From Bryum argenteum (lineage: Eukaryota > Streptophyta > Bryopsida > Bryales > Bryaceae): a stretch of DNA of 64,000 nt. The notes below the pieces were generated by a model, which did not search any database, was not told the origin of the DNA, and was given only the letters and a program-made list of their open reading frames with translations. The first letter of the stretch is position 1; each line of letters opens with the position of its first letter. Where the stretch lies: positions 9,093,001-9,157,000 of the forward strand of contig CM073325.1 of NCBI GenBank assembly GCA_037043015.1, written 5' to 3'. Both the position numbers and the translations under genes were made by a program. Below are positions 33,400-43,399 of the stretch, piece after piece.

Positions 33400-34361
33400 A
33401 TGTTACCCGGATAGATAAGGTAACCGGAGTTACCGAGACCAGTAATGTACAAGTAATTTATATTGATTTCAAGACTCCCCTATCTTAATTTCATTGAAAA
33501 TACAAAGGTCGTATTCTTAAAGATTGAACTATATTGATTCAATCTATGTATTAAAGATGTATGATTGTATATTGGTTATTGAGTAAAACTTTATAAAAGA
33601 TAAAAGTTGCAAAGTGTACATTGTATATTACATCAAATTTTTCTTCTAATTTCTTATGTTTTTAGGGGTTGATAGTAATTAGGATAAAACCCAATCAAAT
33701 TAAAATTAGATCACAAGATTCTATAACCATTTCCATATCATTATGAAAAAAATTCAATGGTTTTGTTATTCCTCATTTTAGAAATTCTTGCATTTAGAGC
33801 ATAACACAGTGAATAGTCACTTTAAACACATAGCAACCAGTTGAACAAATTTTCTTCTTTTTTTTCTTTTTTTTTCTTTTTCTTTTTTCTTTTTTAACTT
33901 ATAAGTGTAGAATCTTGTACCTATGACTATTTTTTGTTACTTTTGTAAAAATAACCGTTGGATGTTTACCATTTCAGAGATCATAACAAATAAAGTTCAA
34001 AATTGGTACACGTTTTCACATGGGTAACTTTGGTACTTAAGTTGTGATTTGGTTAAAAACATATTTTTAGAAGAATTTAAAATAGACTAAATTTAAACTT
34101 CTTTTCTTGGACTTGAAAGTTGAAATTTCTATATGAAGGTTTCAAAATTGGATATTGACTTTCCAATTTTACCGCATGCAATTGCATATTGCGGTAACCC
34201 CTATAAAATAGTATACTGAATGTTAGGAGGCTTACTCTAAAATAAACCTTTGTTTCTATTAAGTTTGAAATTTTAAAAAATTAAAAATAAAAAGATTTCA
34301 AATTTCCCGTAAAATTGTTCATCAATATTAAAGGGTAATTCTCAAATATAATTTTTCATGT
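33400..34361. other. TE-derived AT-rich DNA
   Basis: A TTTTTAGGGGTTGA end at about 33660 and the phrase ACCGTTGGATGTTTACCATTT (33954-33974), which also occurs in the foldback element spacer (5700-5722), show this is diverged TTAA-element material. Polypyrimidine run at 33855-33895. No gene. Confidence 0.4.
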
Positions 34362-34365
34362 TTAA

Positions 34366-34625
34366 CCCCTAAAAATCCAATAAACCCGAAATGGCTTGTA
34401 GGGGTTACCGCAAGAAGAAAATTTAGCTTAACTTTGTCCATTATAATCTCACAAATGAAGAAAATCAATGGTTCAAATGTGGAAGGTGTATAAAACGTCA
34501 TGTTGAGTTATAGATCCTACGGTTGGATCTATTGTATGATCCTTAGATTGGAATTTCTTGAGCCCAAAATAGGAGGAGGTCAATTTCAATAATTGATGCA
34601 ATTTTTCATCATAGATCCTCAGGGG
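34366..34625. mobile_element. TTAA-flanked MITE, 260-bp family, copy 2 (inverted)
   Basis: TTAA at 34362-34365 and 34626-34629; ends CCCCTAAAAATCC and GATCCTCAGGGG. Same length as the 4284-4543 copy and reverse-complement to it (CTTAACTTTGTCCATTATAATC region). Confidence 0.72.
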
Positions 34626-36357
34626 TTAATTATTGTAAAACTTCTTTGTTTTGTTATATAATTATTTTTATTTCAGAGTTGAATTGGTATTGAATGAAAT
34701 TTAAAACTAATAAAATTGGTAAAGTTGATAAGTTTTATACCGTAACTATAAAGGTTACAAATACTACATTAAAATTTTCAAACTTAGTTTGGTCAATAGT
34801 GGTTAGGGTATATTGATTCAAAATTCATTGAACTCTAGTAAAATAATAAAATTTCATTAATATTTTTTAATTTCCTATTTATTATATATGTGTGAATTAC
34901 AATCTTGCAATCTATGTGATTGATTGTAGTAGCGATTTATCAAATGTATAATACATATTATTGAATTGAACTATATATTTTTAAATTTTTAACCAATTTG
35001 GATGAAAATTGATGTTTCAAGTTATAATATATTGTATTTTATCCAATTGTACCAAGAAGTGGGTGATATTGTATAATATGCTCAACTAGAATAGAAAATG
35101 CACAACCAACATTTTGTACATATTTCCGTCGCCATATATATTCGGCAAAATAACTATCGTAATGTTTTTTTACTGTACCATACCATGGCAAAGAACGTTT
35201 TATAGCACTCCATGTCACTTCAATAGTATTAGTATGTGTTCCTGTATTTGGATCGCGAAGATATAAAGAGTGATTTACCGTTTCGTGAAAATAGCCCAAA
35301 TAACCCAAACGTTCCGTATTATAACCACGCCAACAATCACTAATAATAGTACCAGGTTCAAAAAAATTCACAATTATTTCCTCTAACATGTTTGCCGTTC
35401 GATTTAGAACACATGTTAAAAAAATGTTATCCAAGCCACGCTCGACACCTTCAAAAACCCATTGCCCTTCTACTCGCCTCCCGCGGTTATATTTTCTTTT
35501 ACCGAATTTACTTTCATCAATCTCTACAATTTTACCTACTTCTCTAATTCATTCTACATCTTCATCATTCATTACTAAGACACAAATATCTTTACAATAA
35601 TTATACCAATCTACGGTGGTATGATTATCGCCAATCTCACCATGCATACGAGCTACCATTTGACTAGTTTGGGTAGCCCAACAATACATTAACCCTTAAA
35701 CGCCCAAGGGGGGGGTAAAGCTCCAAAAAAACTTGTAAAAACGCTGATTTTTTCAAAACTGCGTACAGAAAAAAAGAAGATGAAATAGATAATCCAACCG
35801 TGGGATCTTCTTTGGAGCATAGCAATTAGTATGTCTACAAATTTACATGCTATTTGGAGCTATGGATTCCAAGATCCTTGCAAAAAAAGGGTGAAAAACG
35901 CCCCCAAAAAAGGAGGGGCAGCAAGCATCACCCCACTTTAGGGGTGTAATACTTTTTTTGAGAGCCTCGGATAGAAATAATTCCTTCTAAAGAAAGGAAG
36001 GTAGGAGAACATAGAAGAAGAATCCGAAAACGGATTGTGAAAAAAAATAATTAAATAGCGGCAATCTACCTTGCAAGGCAAGGTGGTGAAATTGTGGCCA
36101 AAAGGAGGGCAGCCCTATGGAAGGAAAAGAAAGTAGACTCCGAAAGATTTCTGTTTTTGCTCAAAGAGGTGCTGGCCCGTAAGAAACTACATGTTTTAGC
36201 CCAAATATCTCAAAATCTACCAAACGAATGTTGCTAAATCTTGGCGGGTTGACTAATTGGACGGCTATGAATTCAAATTTACTATTAGATTTCAGAAATT
36301 AGACTCCCAAAGATAATTTACATTGAATTCAAGCTAGAGGGTTTGAGAGTGACACGC

Positions 36358-38946
36358 CTACTTGGCGCGTGCAAAATGGGCCTTGCGATAGCATTCGCCC
36401 AAGTGAAACCACGCATTGTCACAATCTCGGCACATGAGATTAGTGCGAGGCGTCTTGGCCTTGCACTGGCGACAGATGTGGCGGGTTCCGGAGAACTTCT
36501 CCAACGAATGCACGCCCGGTTTGGCGTTGTAAACCGACACCACTCCACCACGACGTATCTCTCAATTCTCCATGACAGAGAACTCGAGTTCGGTGACAAA
36601 TTCCAAATGGGACTTAGGCCTCACCCCGAACTTCGTGCTCAAATCACGATGCACGATGTAGGAGTTCGTCATCGACAGGTCCATCAAAAACATGAAGATC
36701 CGGTGCCACCACTTATGGCTCTTGGTCAACACGCTGTAAACACCTCGGAGTTGATCATTCACATCAACTCCACGCATCTGATGCGTATACTCCAAATGAA
36801 TGGGTGAGGTGGGTACGTGAACCGTCCGGCCATTAGTATACCGTGGCACCGTGAGAGGGAACTCCGGGTCCGGCGAGAGCGGCTCTGCATGGGTAGATAG
36901 CAAAAGAACGGGTTTTTTATCAACCCAGACCAATGCACACAACTCACCGGTGGAGTGCATACGCCAGTCCATCGCGCCTTGCGGCTCCTTCGCCCACCGT
37001 CGCTTGTCGATCAAAGCCGACGGTAATCCGATACGATTGGCGCGCACTGCACTGCGTGCCGTGCGTCGTCCCCAACTCCAACATGTCCACCAAAAGCCGT
37101 GGCGAGGTGAAGAAGTTGTCGGTGACCGCGACGTGGTCTCGCCCATGTAGCCCCTTCATCAAATCCATGACGACCTCATAACCTGTCCTCGCCTCCCCTG
37201 GCTTCGCCCGCGCCAAGTTCTTCTTCAAGTCGGCACCGGTGTACATCTGGAATTTATACAAATACAATAAACCTCTTAGAACAACTTGGATTTCACTTAG
37301 AACAACTTCTAACAAACTTAGAACAACTTGGCTAACCTATTAGAACATTTTGGATTTCACTTAGAACAACTTCTAACAAACTTAGAACAACTTGGCTACC
37401 CACTTAGAACAATTTTGATTTCACTTAGAACAACTTCTAACAAACTTAGAACAACATGGCTAACCTATTAGAACAATTTGGATATCACTTAGAACAACTT
37501 CTAACAAACTTAGAACAACTTGGCTAACCTATTAGAACATTTTGGATTTCACTTAGAACAACTTCTAACAAACTTAGAACAACTTGGCTACCCACTTAGA
37601 ACAATTTTGATTTCACTTAGAACAACTTCTAACAAACTTAGAACAACATGGCTAACCTATTAGAACAATTTGGATATCACTTAGAACAACTTCTAACAAA
37701 CTTAGAACAACTTGGCTAACCTATTAGAACAATTTGGATTTCACTTAGAAGAAATTCTGAAAAACTTAGAACAACTTGGCTACCCACTTAGAACAATTTG
37801 GATTTCACTTAGAAGAAATTGTGAAAAAATTTAGAACAATTCGCATAACAATCTAAATAGAACTTTGCCCTAGTTCTAGCAACAATTACCTGAAAATTGT
37901 ACAAGTACTTTGACGCCGCGTCCGCTGCTGCCCACACCTTGAAACCAAACTTCACGGGCTTATTTGGCATATATTGTTTCATGCCATGGCCGTATATCCC
38001 TTTGTACCTCACCATCATTTCATCTATGGTAACGAATTGACCTAAATTCCAATTCGCCATGCAACGGTCCTGAAGCTCATCTAACAACCACCGGAGTTTG
38101 ACTAATTTGTCAAACTTGGGATGGTCACGTTAAAATGGGTGCCTCCGAATCGTTCACAATATGCAAACACTTGCTAATGGCCTCAAATCTATTCCTAGAC
38201 ATGCAACCCGCAATTTTGCTACAATAAAAAAACGGCTCTCTCTTCCAATAAGCCCTTCTATGAGGCAAAACCTTCAACCCCATCAATATACAAATCCCAA
38301 GCCACGCCTCTAACTCAACCCTCCCTAACCTCCACCATGCACTTGGTCCCCTCGGGCAGTTTGTGGAGGGGTCAATCGAGGCGGCATACCTATTAGTCTC
38401 CCTACAAATTTTTAATAGAGTCCGTTTGGTGAAAAACAAGTGGAAAACGTCCTTCACACTAGGAAGATCCTTTGGCACATGTGTCGGGCCCGGCATTCGC
38501 CCATTGCAATTACCCTCACCATGGTTATACTTGGGCCTTCCATTCAACCAAAAAGCATCATCGTAACACTCTTTCAATGTAGGGGGCTCGTCCCGATTTC
38601 GGAGCCCCCTCACCCGCTGGAACTTACGCTCTTCCATTCGGCGTAAATTTTCCACTAAAGGGATGTTGTGGGGCTGTGGAGCTGCTGGAGTTGGTTGATG
38701 TTGACGCTGGCTGTCACCGCTATCTTCGTATTCGCCACGATGTACACTTTCTGCTGATTCCGATGTGCCGTTGAAAAGATCTGTTGGGTGGTCTCTGCGG
38801 CTCCCCTTGCCAGACTCTCCTCTATTTTCGTGGCATCCACTTGCGCACCCAGCCATGGCCTCCCGCCCTTCCCCCATGTTCTGATCTGAAGACAAAACCC
38901 AGAGAAGATATCCCGGCAGATGATTCTTCAAGTTCCAAATCCACAA
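36358..38946 (-). pseudogene. piggyBac transposase (DDE_Tnp_1_7), decayed
   Basis: Order on the minus strand: acidic leader; F-x-LFFTKRTLLKICRETNRY; LGICILMGLKVLPHR; TIDEMMVRYKG with the first catalytic D; VKFGFKVW; YNFQ, then an intron (37890-37247), MYTGADL; HVAVTDNFFTSPRLL with the second D; MRGVDVNDQLRG with the later acidic residues; and a C-terminal Cys-rich zinc finger (CRQCKAKT, CRDCDNAWFH). Breaks: a one-base frameshift near 38127 (before HPKFDKLVKL), a second near 37065 (between LELGTT and VRANRIGLP), and an in-frame TGA at 36562-36564 before the zinc finger. It would not make a full transposase as written. Catalytic motifs remain readable, so decay is recent or partly an assembly error. 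Confidence 0.88.
37247..37890. repeat. transposase intron filled with ~64-bp tandem repeat
   Basis: The donor (CAG|GTAATT) and acceptor (ATTCCAG|ATG) enclose 644 bp, most of it (37270-37835) an array of ~9 units containing TTAGAACAACTTCTAACAAA. Units alternate in a higher-order pattern of about three (GGCTAACCTATTAG, GGCTACCCACTTAG, ACATGGCTAACC), a period near 193 bp, as in young satellites. Confidence 0.85.
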
Positions 38947-39061
38947 AATAATTCAATATCTATCACACACATCTCAGGCAAACTTTTCGCAAGTTTTTTA
39001 CATCCCTAATTGTGACGCTACAATATTATGCCAGAGAATCTTGCTCAAAACGGGTGCCATG

Positions 39062-40195
39062 TCAAATCGCTTGAATTTCTAAACTTGCCCACCGCGGATA
39101 TATGAGTTGAGAAGAGGAGAAAGGGACGAGGCAGCATATACTGTTCAAGAGAAAAGAAAAGAAAAGAAAAGAAAAAAAAAAAGAGAGATAAGAGGGAGGA
39201 CGAGGCATACCTGCAAGCGCATGATCCGCTACAGCCAGCTGTGCCAGCTGATCGGTACCAGCTCTACACCGAGCCATGGGCTCCTCCCCTTTCCCGCGCC
39301 AGTTCGGTAACGTGCATGCAGCAGCAGCTCTCCCCTCTTCTCCCGCGCCAGCAGGTCTCCCCTCCTCTCCCGCGCCAGCAGCTCTCCCGCCCTCTCCCGC
39401 TAGTTGCCCCTCCCGCCTGCGCCCCTCTCGAAGTCGTGCAGCAGCATTGGCCACCAATGGCTCAGAACAGGGATCGCCGAAGGCGCTTCGATCGCAAGCC
39501 TCTCCGCTTCTGTACGAGCCGCTACCGGAGCTCATGGCGCTTGCGCTTAGGGTTTTCTCCCAATCCTCATTTCCAGGTTCAGTAGCAATCCCGATTCTTC
39601 CAATATCGTCGTTTAGCAAGAAGAAATCTAATTCTTTCTCGCTTTCGCTTTCAGATCCAGAGGAGGAGTTAGAAATCAAGTCAAACTCGGAGGGCCAGAT
39701 AGAATTCACTTCCTCCTCTTTTGTTTTGCAATGTGTGTGGATGGTATGAATCTCCCCAAATGGTACGTTTTGCATTTCTCCCAATACATCAACTGAATAC
39801 ATTAATCTGTGAGTATTATCACATACAAAACTCCGGACGGCTGTGCCACGAATCCACTCATCAACATCTAGATCAGTATCGTCTATCGTTTCTTCTCCTA
39901 CTTGTCGCAAGAATTTTACTTCCACAGGGTTCGTGATGACGGTGGGCAGTAACTTCTCTAGCTTCAAAGCTTTGTTGATGATTCTGGCATTAGGAGCCCT
40001 GTCTGTCGCTTGCAGCACTGATGAAGGTACTCGATGTGCTCTTGGTGCCTCCCCTGGAGGACCTCCACCATGTATCCTCATCGGTAGTCTCCCTCCCCAC
40101 GGTGGATGCTGCAGTTGTTGGACTCCCTTGCTTGCTGATCTGATCTCAAAAACATGGTACACATCAATCTCTTTTGACAACAACAACGAGGCCAT
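39062..40195 (-). CDS. leader ORF of piggyBac element B, unrecognised
   Basis: Open frame of 377 codons just upstream of the transposase. The central part reads as a plausible protein (KLEKLLPTVITNPVEVKFL, DDTDLDVDEWIRGTAVRSF, SSSGSESESEKELDFF), an acidic segment like those at the N-termini of piggyBac proteins. The C-terminal third is Gly/Ala/Glu low complexity over a GAAAAG simple repeat (39150-39185) and is probably not coding. It may hold a 5' exon of the transposase. No known domain. Confidence 0.35.
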   Translation of the reverse strand: MASLLLSKEIDVYHVFEIRSASKGVQQLQHPPWGGRLPMRIHGGGPPGEAPRAHRVPSSVLQATDRAPNARIINKALKLEKLLPTVITNPVEVKFLRQVGEETIDDTDLDVDEWIRGTAVRSFVCDNTHRLMYSVDVLGEMQNVPFGEIHTIHTHCKTKEEEVNSIWPSEFDLISNSSSGSESESEKELDFFLLNDDIGRIGIATEPGNEDWEKTLSASAMSSGSGSYRSGEACDRSAFGDPCSEPLVANAAARLREGRRREGQLAGEGGRAAGAGEEGRPAGAGEEGRAAAACTLPNWRGKGEEPMARCRAGTDQLAQLAVADHALAGMPRPPSYLSFFFSFLFFSFLLNSICCLVPFSSSQLIYPRWASLEIQAI

Positions 40196-41169
40196 GAGCT
40201 TCTACTTCGTGCACAAATACTAGCCATCTGTTTGATTGAATGTCTGCTAACATTCGATTTCTGTTTGCAGCAAGTCGATACCACAGTCTTGGGTCTCTCC
40301 CCCGCCGCAGCTGCTGAGATGCCTTATATGGCATAGATGGGTATTTACGTGTTTCGACGACGACAATGCAAAAAATCCTCATCAGGGCAGTGGAGAGCTG
40401 CCTTCTTCGTCATGGGTACCCCTTCTCTACCAAATCTGGACGGGTCATCGAATGGAAGTTGCACAGATTGTATGATGATTGACTGAGTTTGGGTTTTGGT
40501 GTAGCAGGAGTGCAACTGCTGGAGAGAGTTGCGTACTACGGCATCGCGCTGAACTTAGTGACGTACCTGGTGGTCGAGCTTCACCAGGGGACACAAGAGC
40601 CCAGCTCCACCATCTTCAACTAGGCGGGCGTGGCATGGCTGTTGCCGTTGCTTGGCGGCTTACATGAACGATTACAGAAGGTGAGAGTATAAAGTGTTGT
40701 ACCTTGTGGAAGCTGACACGGTTGTCGTTGTCGCTCTTGAAGGCTGCTTCCGGCGGGTCAATCCAGCTACTGGACTTCGGGGCTCTAGTCGGGAGGTGGA
40801 GTTGACCACCTGCTTCCTCCGATCCGGTGCCAACCGTGTAGCGTGCTCTCGACTTGATTCCTCGTGGCCGCCAGGAGAGGAGCTGGATCCCAACGACGGA
40901 GTTACTGATCTCAAGGGTTGGCTCCTTCTTGTCCGGATCGACGCTGACTTCAGGCTTAGTACTGGTGTATCTGGCGAAGATTGTACAGGTAACATAACAT
41001 TTTCATGACATTGCCCCCATTACATGATCAGAAAATGCATGCACTCTATCCAAATTCCACCGTTACATCACTCTTAGTGTCTCATTAGAAATGAAAGTAA
41101 CCAGTGTAAAGGAGAAATTTGAATTGTGAAGATTGGAATGTGAAAATTGCAAGACTGTATTGTGTAAAC

Positions 41170-41655
41170 TTACATGGCATTGCTTGTTGTGTTCTTGACA
41201 GTGATTGGTGTGATCTTGCCTTCTCCATCCTCCTCAGATGATGCTGAAGAGCATCTTGGCTTCTTCCTTCTCCCACCTTGAACTCTAAGCCGCTTCTTGT
41301 GCCCATGGCTAGAGGGCCAGATTTGCCTAATTAGAGTATAGAGAAGGGGTGAAATCCCACCCTTGTCACCCTCTTCCACTCTCTCCCTCCACCCACAAAT
41401 CCCACTAAGGTGGTGGTAAAAGAGGTGTCTCAAACCCTCATGTGTGTCCCTCTTCTCAACTTTGTTAGAGCATGGCAAAGCAAGAAGTATGTTTCTATCT
41501 AAGAGGTTCTTGAGGAGCTGGATCTCTCCTTCACCCAAGCCCTTCTCCTCTCTCCCCCATCTCTCTATCTCCCTCCTAGCATTCTCCAATAACTCAATGT
41601 TTGGTGCCATTGTGGGTGGCAATTGTTCTAATTTATGCAAGAAATATTGGCCCAA
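41170..41655 (-). CDS. accessory ORF of piggyBac element B (unknown family)
   Basis: 161 codons, about 500 bp inside the 42161 terminus. Predicted product basic, helical; contains LPPTMAP (12-18), LLKNLLDRN (47-55), LRHLFY (75-80), GICGW (85-89) and IWP (112-114). The corresponding ORF of element A (1330-1714) has LPPPSAD, LLSLLDQK, FRHHFY, ILGW and TWP in the same order. The last codons overlap a strong donor (CAT|GTAAGT at about 41174); a matching acceptor near 40970 opens a further frame with IKSRARYTVGTG that ends at another donor (CACAAG|GTACAA, ~40700). Either an accessory protein or 5' exons of the transposase gene. Low global identity, so the relation rests on motif order. Confidence 0.5.
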   Translation of the reverse strand: MGQYFLHKLEQLPPTMAPNIELLENARREIERWGREEKGLGEGEIQLLKNLLDRNILLALPCSNKVEKRDTHEGLRHLFYHHLSGICGWRERVEEGDKGGISPLLYTLIRQIWPSSHGHKKRLRVQGGRRKKPRCSSASSEEDGEGKITPITVKNTTSNAM

Positions 41656-42465
41656 TGAAATGCCAAAGTTGGTGGAAATGGTGGAAAGGGCTGTTGGATT
41701 AGGTATAAGGTGAAATTCAAATGTTCAAATTGAGGCCATGTAAGTAGTGGCCTCTAATTGCAATTAGGGTGGTTGATATGGTGGCTGGGCCACCAAAGAG
41801 GTGGCTGCCCTCATAATGGCCACTAATCCCAACACTTTGCCACTTTCTTTTGCTCAAGTAACCTCCCTCCCAAAATTCTTTACTATTGTTTCTTTTGGGC
41901 TTTCTTCTCTGCCTGCCCAATTTCAAGCAAAATTTTACATTCCAATGCAAAACTTTCATGCAAAATGTCAAATGCTCCCTCTCACAACTTGGAAAATGCA
42001 ATTTTTAGTATTTACCCAACTGCCCAGCAGAGTAAACCCGACGAGGAGGCGGGTAAAAAAAACCCCGGATGAAAAAACGATCGGATGAAAGCACGACATC
42101 AGTTCAAAGATGAAGGTGTACATCCAGAAGGTCGAAAAACGACACTCTGGGCGCTTAAGGGTTAATGTAAGTGCTTGCTATAGAGTTAGTTTAGAATTTT
42201 CAAACCAAGTCCTCGATCTTGAACATTTTGTTTTCCTACAACCAACTCGTCCACATCGCCAAATGAAACCATCTAATCTCCTCCTCTCATTAACCTTACC
42301 CATAACTGTACCACAAACTTCACAGTTCATTCTAATCGGAATTAGTTGTAAATCTTTAGCAGACCCTATACAAGATTCTAAATTCTTTGTTCTTTCTGTG
42401 ACCTCATGCATTAGAATGATAGCCATTTATTGTTTTACCTTTTTAGCAAAGGGAAAACTTTGCGT

Positions 42466-42510
42466 TTGAGAATAAAAAAATAAAAAAATAAAAAAATAAA
42501 AAATCTAAAA
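42466..42510. repeat. A-rich (AATAAAA)n simple repeat
   Basis: Four to five units of AATAAAA just beyond the Merlin N-terminal piece; possibly a tail or random microsatellite. Confidence 0.6.
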
Positions 42511-42639
42511 CAAACAAATAGTAAAGTAGAGAAAATAACTCAACAATTCAAATCAAATAAGAAATTAGAATAGATAAAAAGAAATTAGCCGAGCCGAGCC
42601 TCCACAGCCACTCTTGCAATTGCGGTACCTTGGTGGATT

Positions 42640-42990
42640 CAGGCGTGTCGCCATTGACGCCCACAACCTCTGCACTTGCCCTCTTAAATTTCTCGTAGGA
42701 ATTGCGAAAGGTACACGCTTGCTTGGTGCAGTCAGGCGTCTCGTCGGTTGGGTAAAATGCGCTCGTAGAAATTGCGAAAGCCACAGTCACGCTTGCTTGG
42801 TGCAGCCAGACGTCTCGTTGGCTTGGTAAAATGCACTCGTAGGAATTGCGAAAGCTACAGTCACGCTTGCTTGGTGCAGTCAGGCGTCTCGTTGGCTGGG
42901 TAAAATGCGCTCTTGAATTTCTCAAGGCACACGCTTGCTTGGTGCAGCGAGACGCTCACAAGTCCCTCGCGCGCTCGTACGAGCCGAGCC
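42640..42990. repeat. tandem repeat, ~80-bp unit, ~4 copies
   Basis: The unit contains CACGCTTGCTTGGTGCAG, GCGTCTCGTTGGCTGGGTAA and CTCGTAGGAATTGCGAAAG. GC-rich compared with the surroundings. Short ORFs across it on both strands are repeat-derived. Confidence 0.8.
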
Positions 42991-43399
42991 TCTCCACATC
43001 CTCTCTCAAACTGCTCACAAGAATGTCGCTCACAAGTCCCTCGAAGCCTCGGCAATTGGTGGCAGCAGCTCAAGCGAAAGGGATTGTTATGCGATTGTGA
43101 TTTTGCCGTTACTCTCATGTCCGCTGGAGCTTGGTAGGTGTGCATGGAAAGAATTTGTCGTTTCCAATCAATTTTTTGATTTTACCAAGGACTCTGGGAA
43201 ACGGCGAAACGGATGAATCTGCGAATGAAGTATGAAAAGGATGCGTGGACGACGGCGGTGGATGACTGCTTCTGTCGAGGGCGTGGGGCAACCCGATGAT
43301 TCTCTCGGTTGTGGCGACCGAGGTCGTTCTTTCTACATGTGTCCCCTACTCATCTCTACCTTCAAGTCATAATAAAGATGACAACGCTAGAGCTGACCA

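Larger units (their letters stand above)
35693..42161 (-). mobile_element. piggyBac-like element B, full length (6469 bp)
   Basis: Bounded by TTAA duplicates (35689-35692; 42162-42165) and inverted ends CCCTTAAACGCCC / GGGCGCTTAAGGG. Inserted in the Merlin transposase frame. Coding sequence on the minus strand: leader ORFs (41655-41170, 40195-39062 and a possible exon ~40970-40692), then the transposase pseudogene (38946-36358). Its ends match the 361-bp MITE family (left end) and family B MITEs (right subterminus GTCGAAAAACGACA), so elements of this kind are the likely transposase source for both. About half of the length is leader sequence, longer than compact animal piggyBacs (2-3 kb). Confidence 0.85.
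35039..42426 (-). pseudogene. Merlin-like (IS1016/ISXO2-type) transposase, split by piggyBac B
   Basis: Two minus-strand pieces: an N-terminal zinc-ribbon part (42426-42162; CEVCGTVMGK, WRCGRVGCRKTKC) and a catalytic part (35692-35039). They are separated by a 6469-bp piggyBac element. If the insert and one TTAA copy are mentally removed, the frame runs on without a shift, but with two stops (TAG at 42178-42180 and TGA at 35549-35551), so it was already dead or died later. The DDE triad is visible: D in EIDESKF (35516-35518), D in ISDCWRGY (35336-35338), E in NTIEVTW (35219-35221), with SLYLRDPNTGTHTNTIE typical of the IS1595/Merlin group. Element ends were not identified. Merlin elements are rarely reported from plants. 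Confidence 0.8.
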
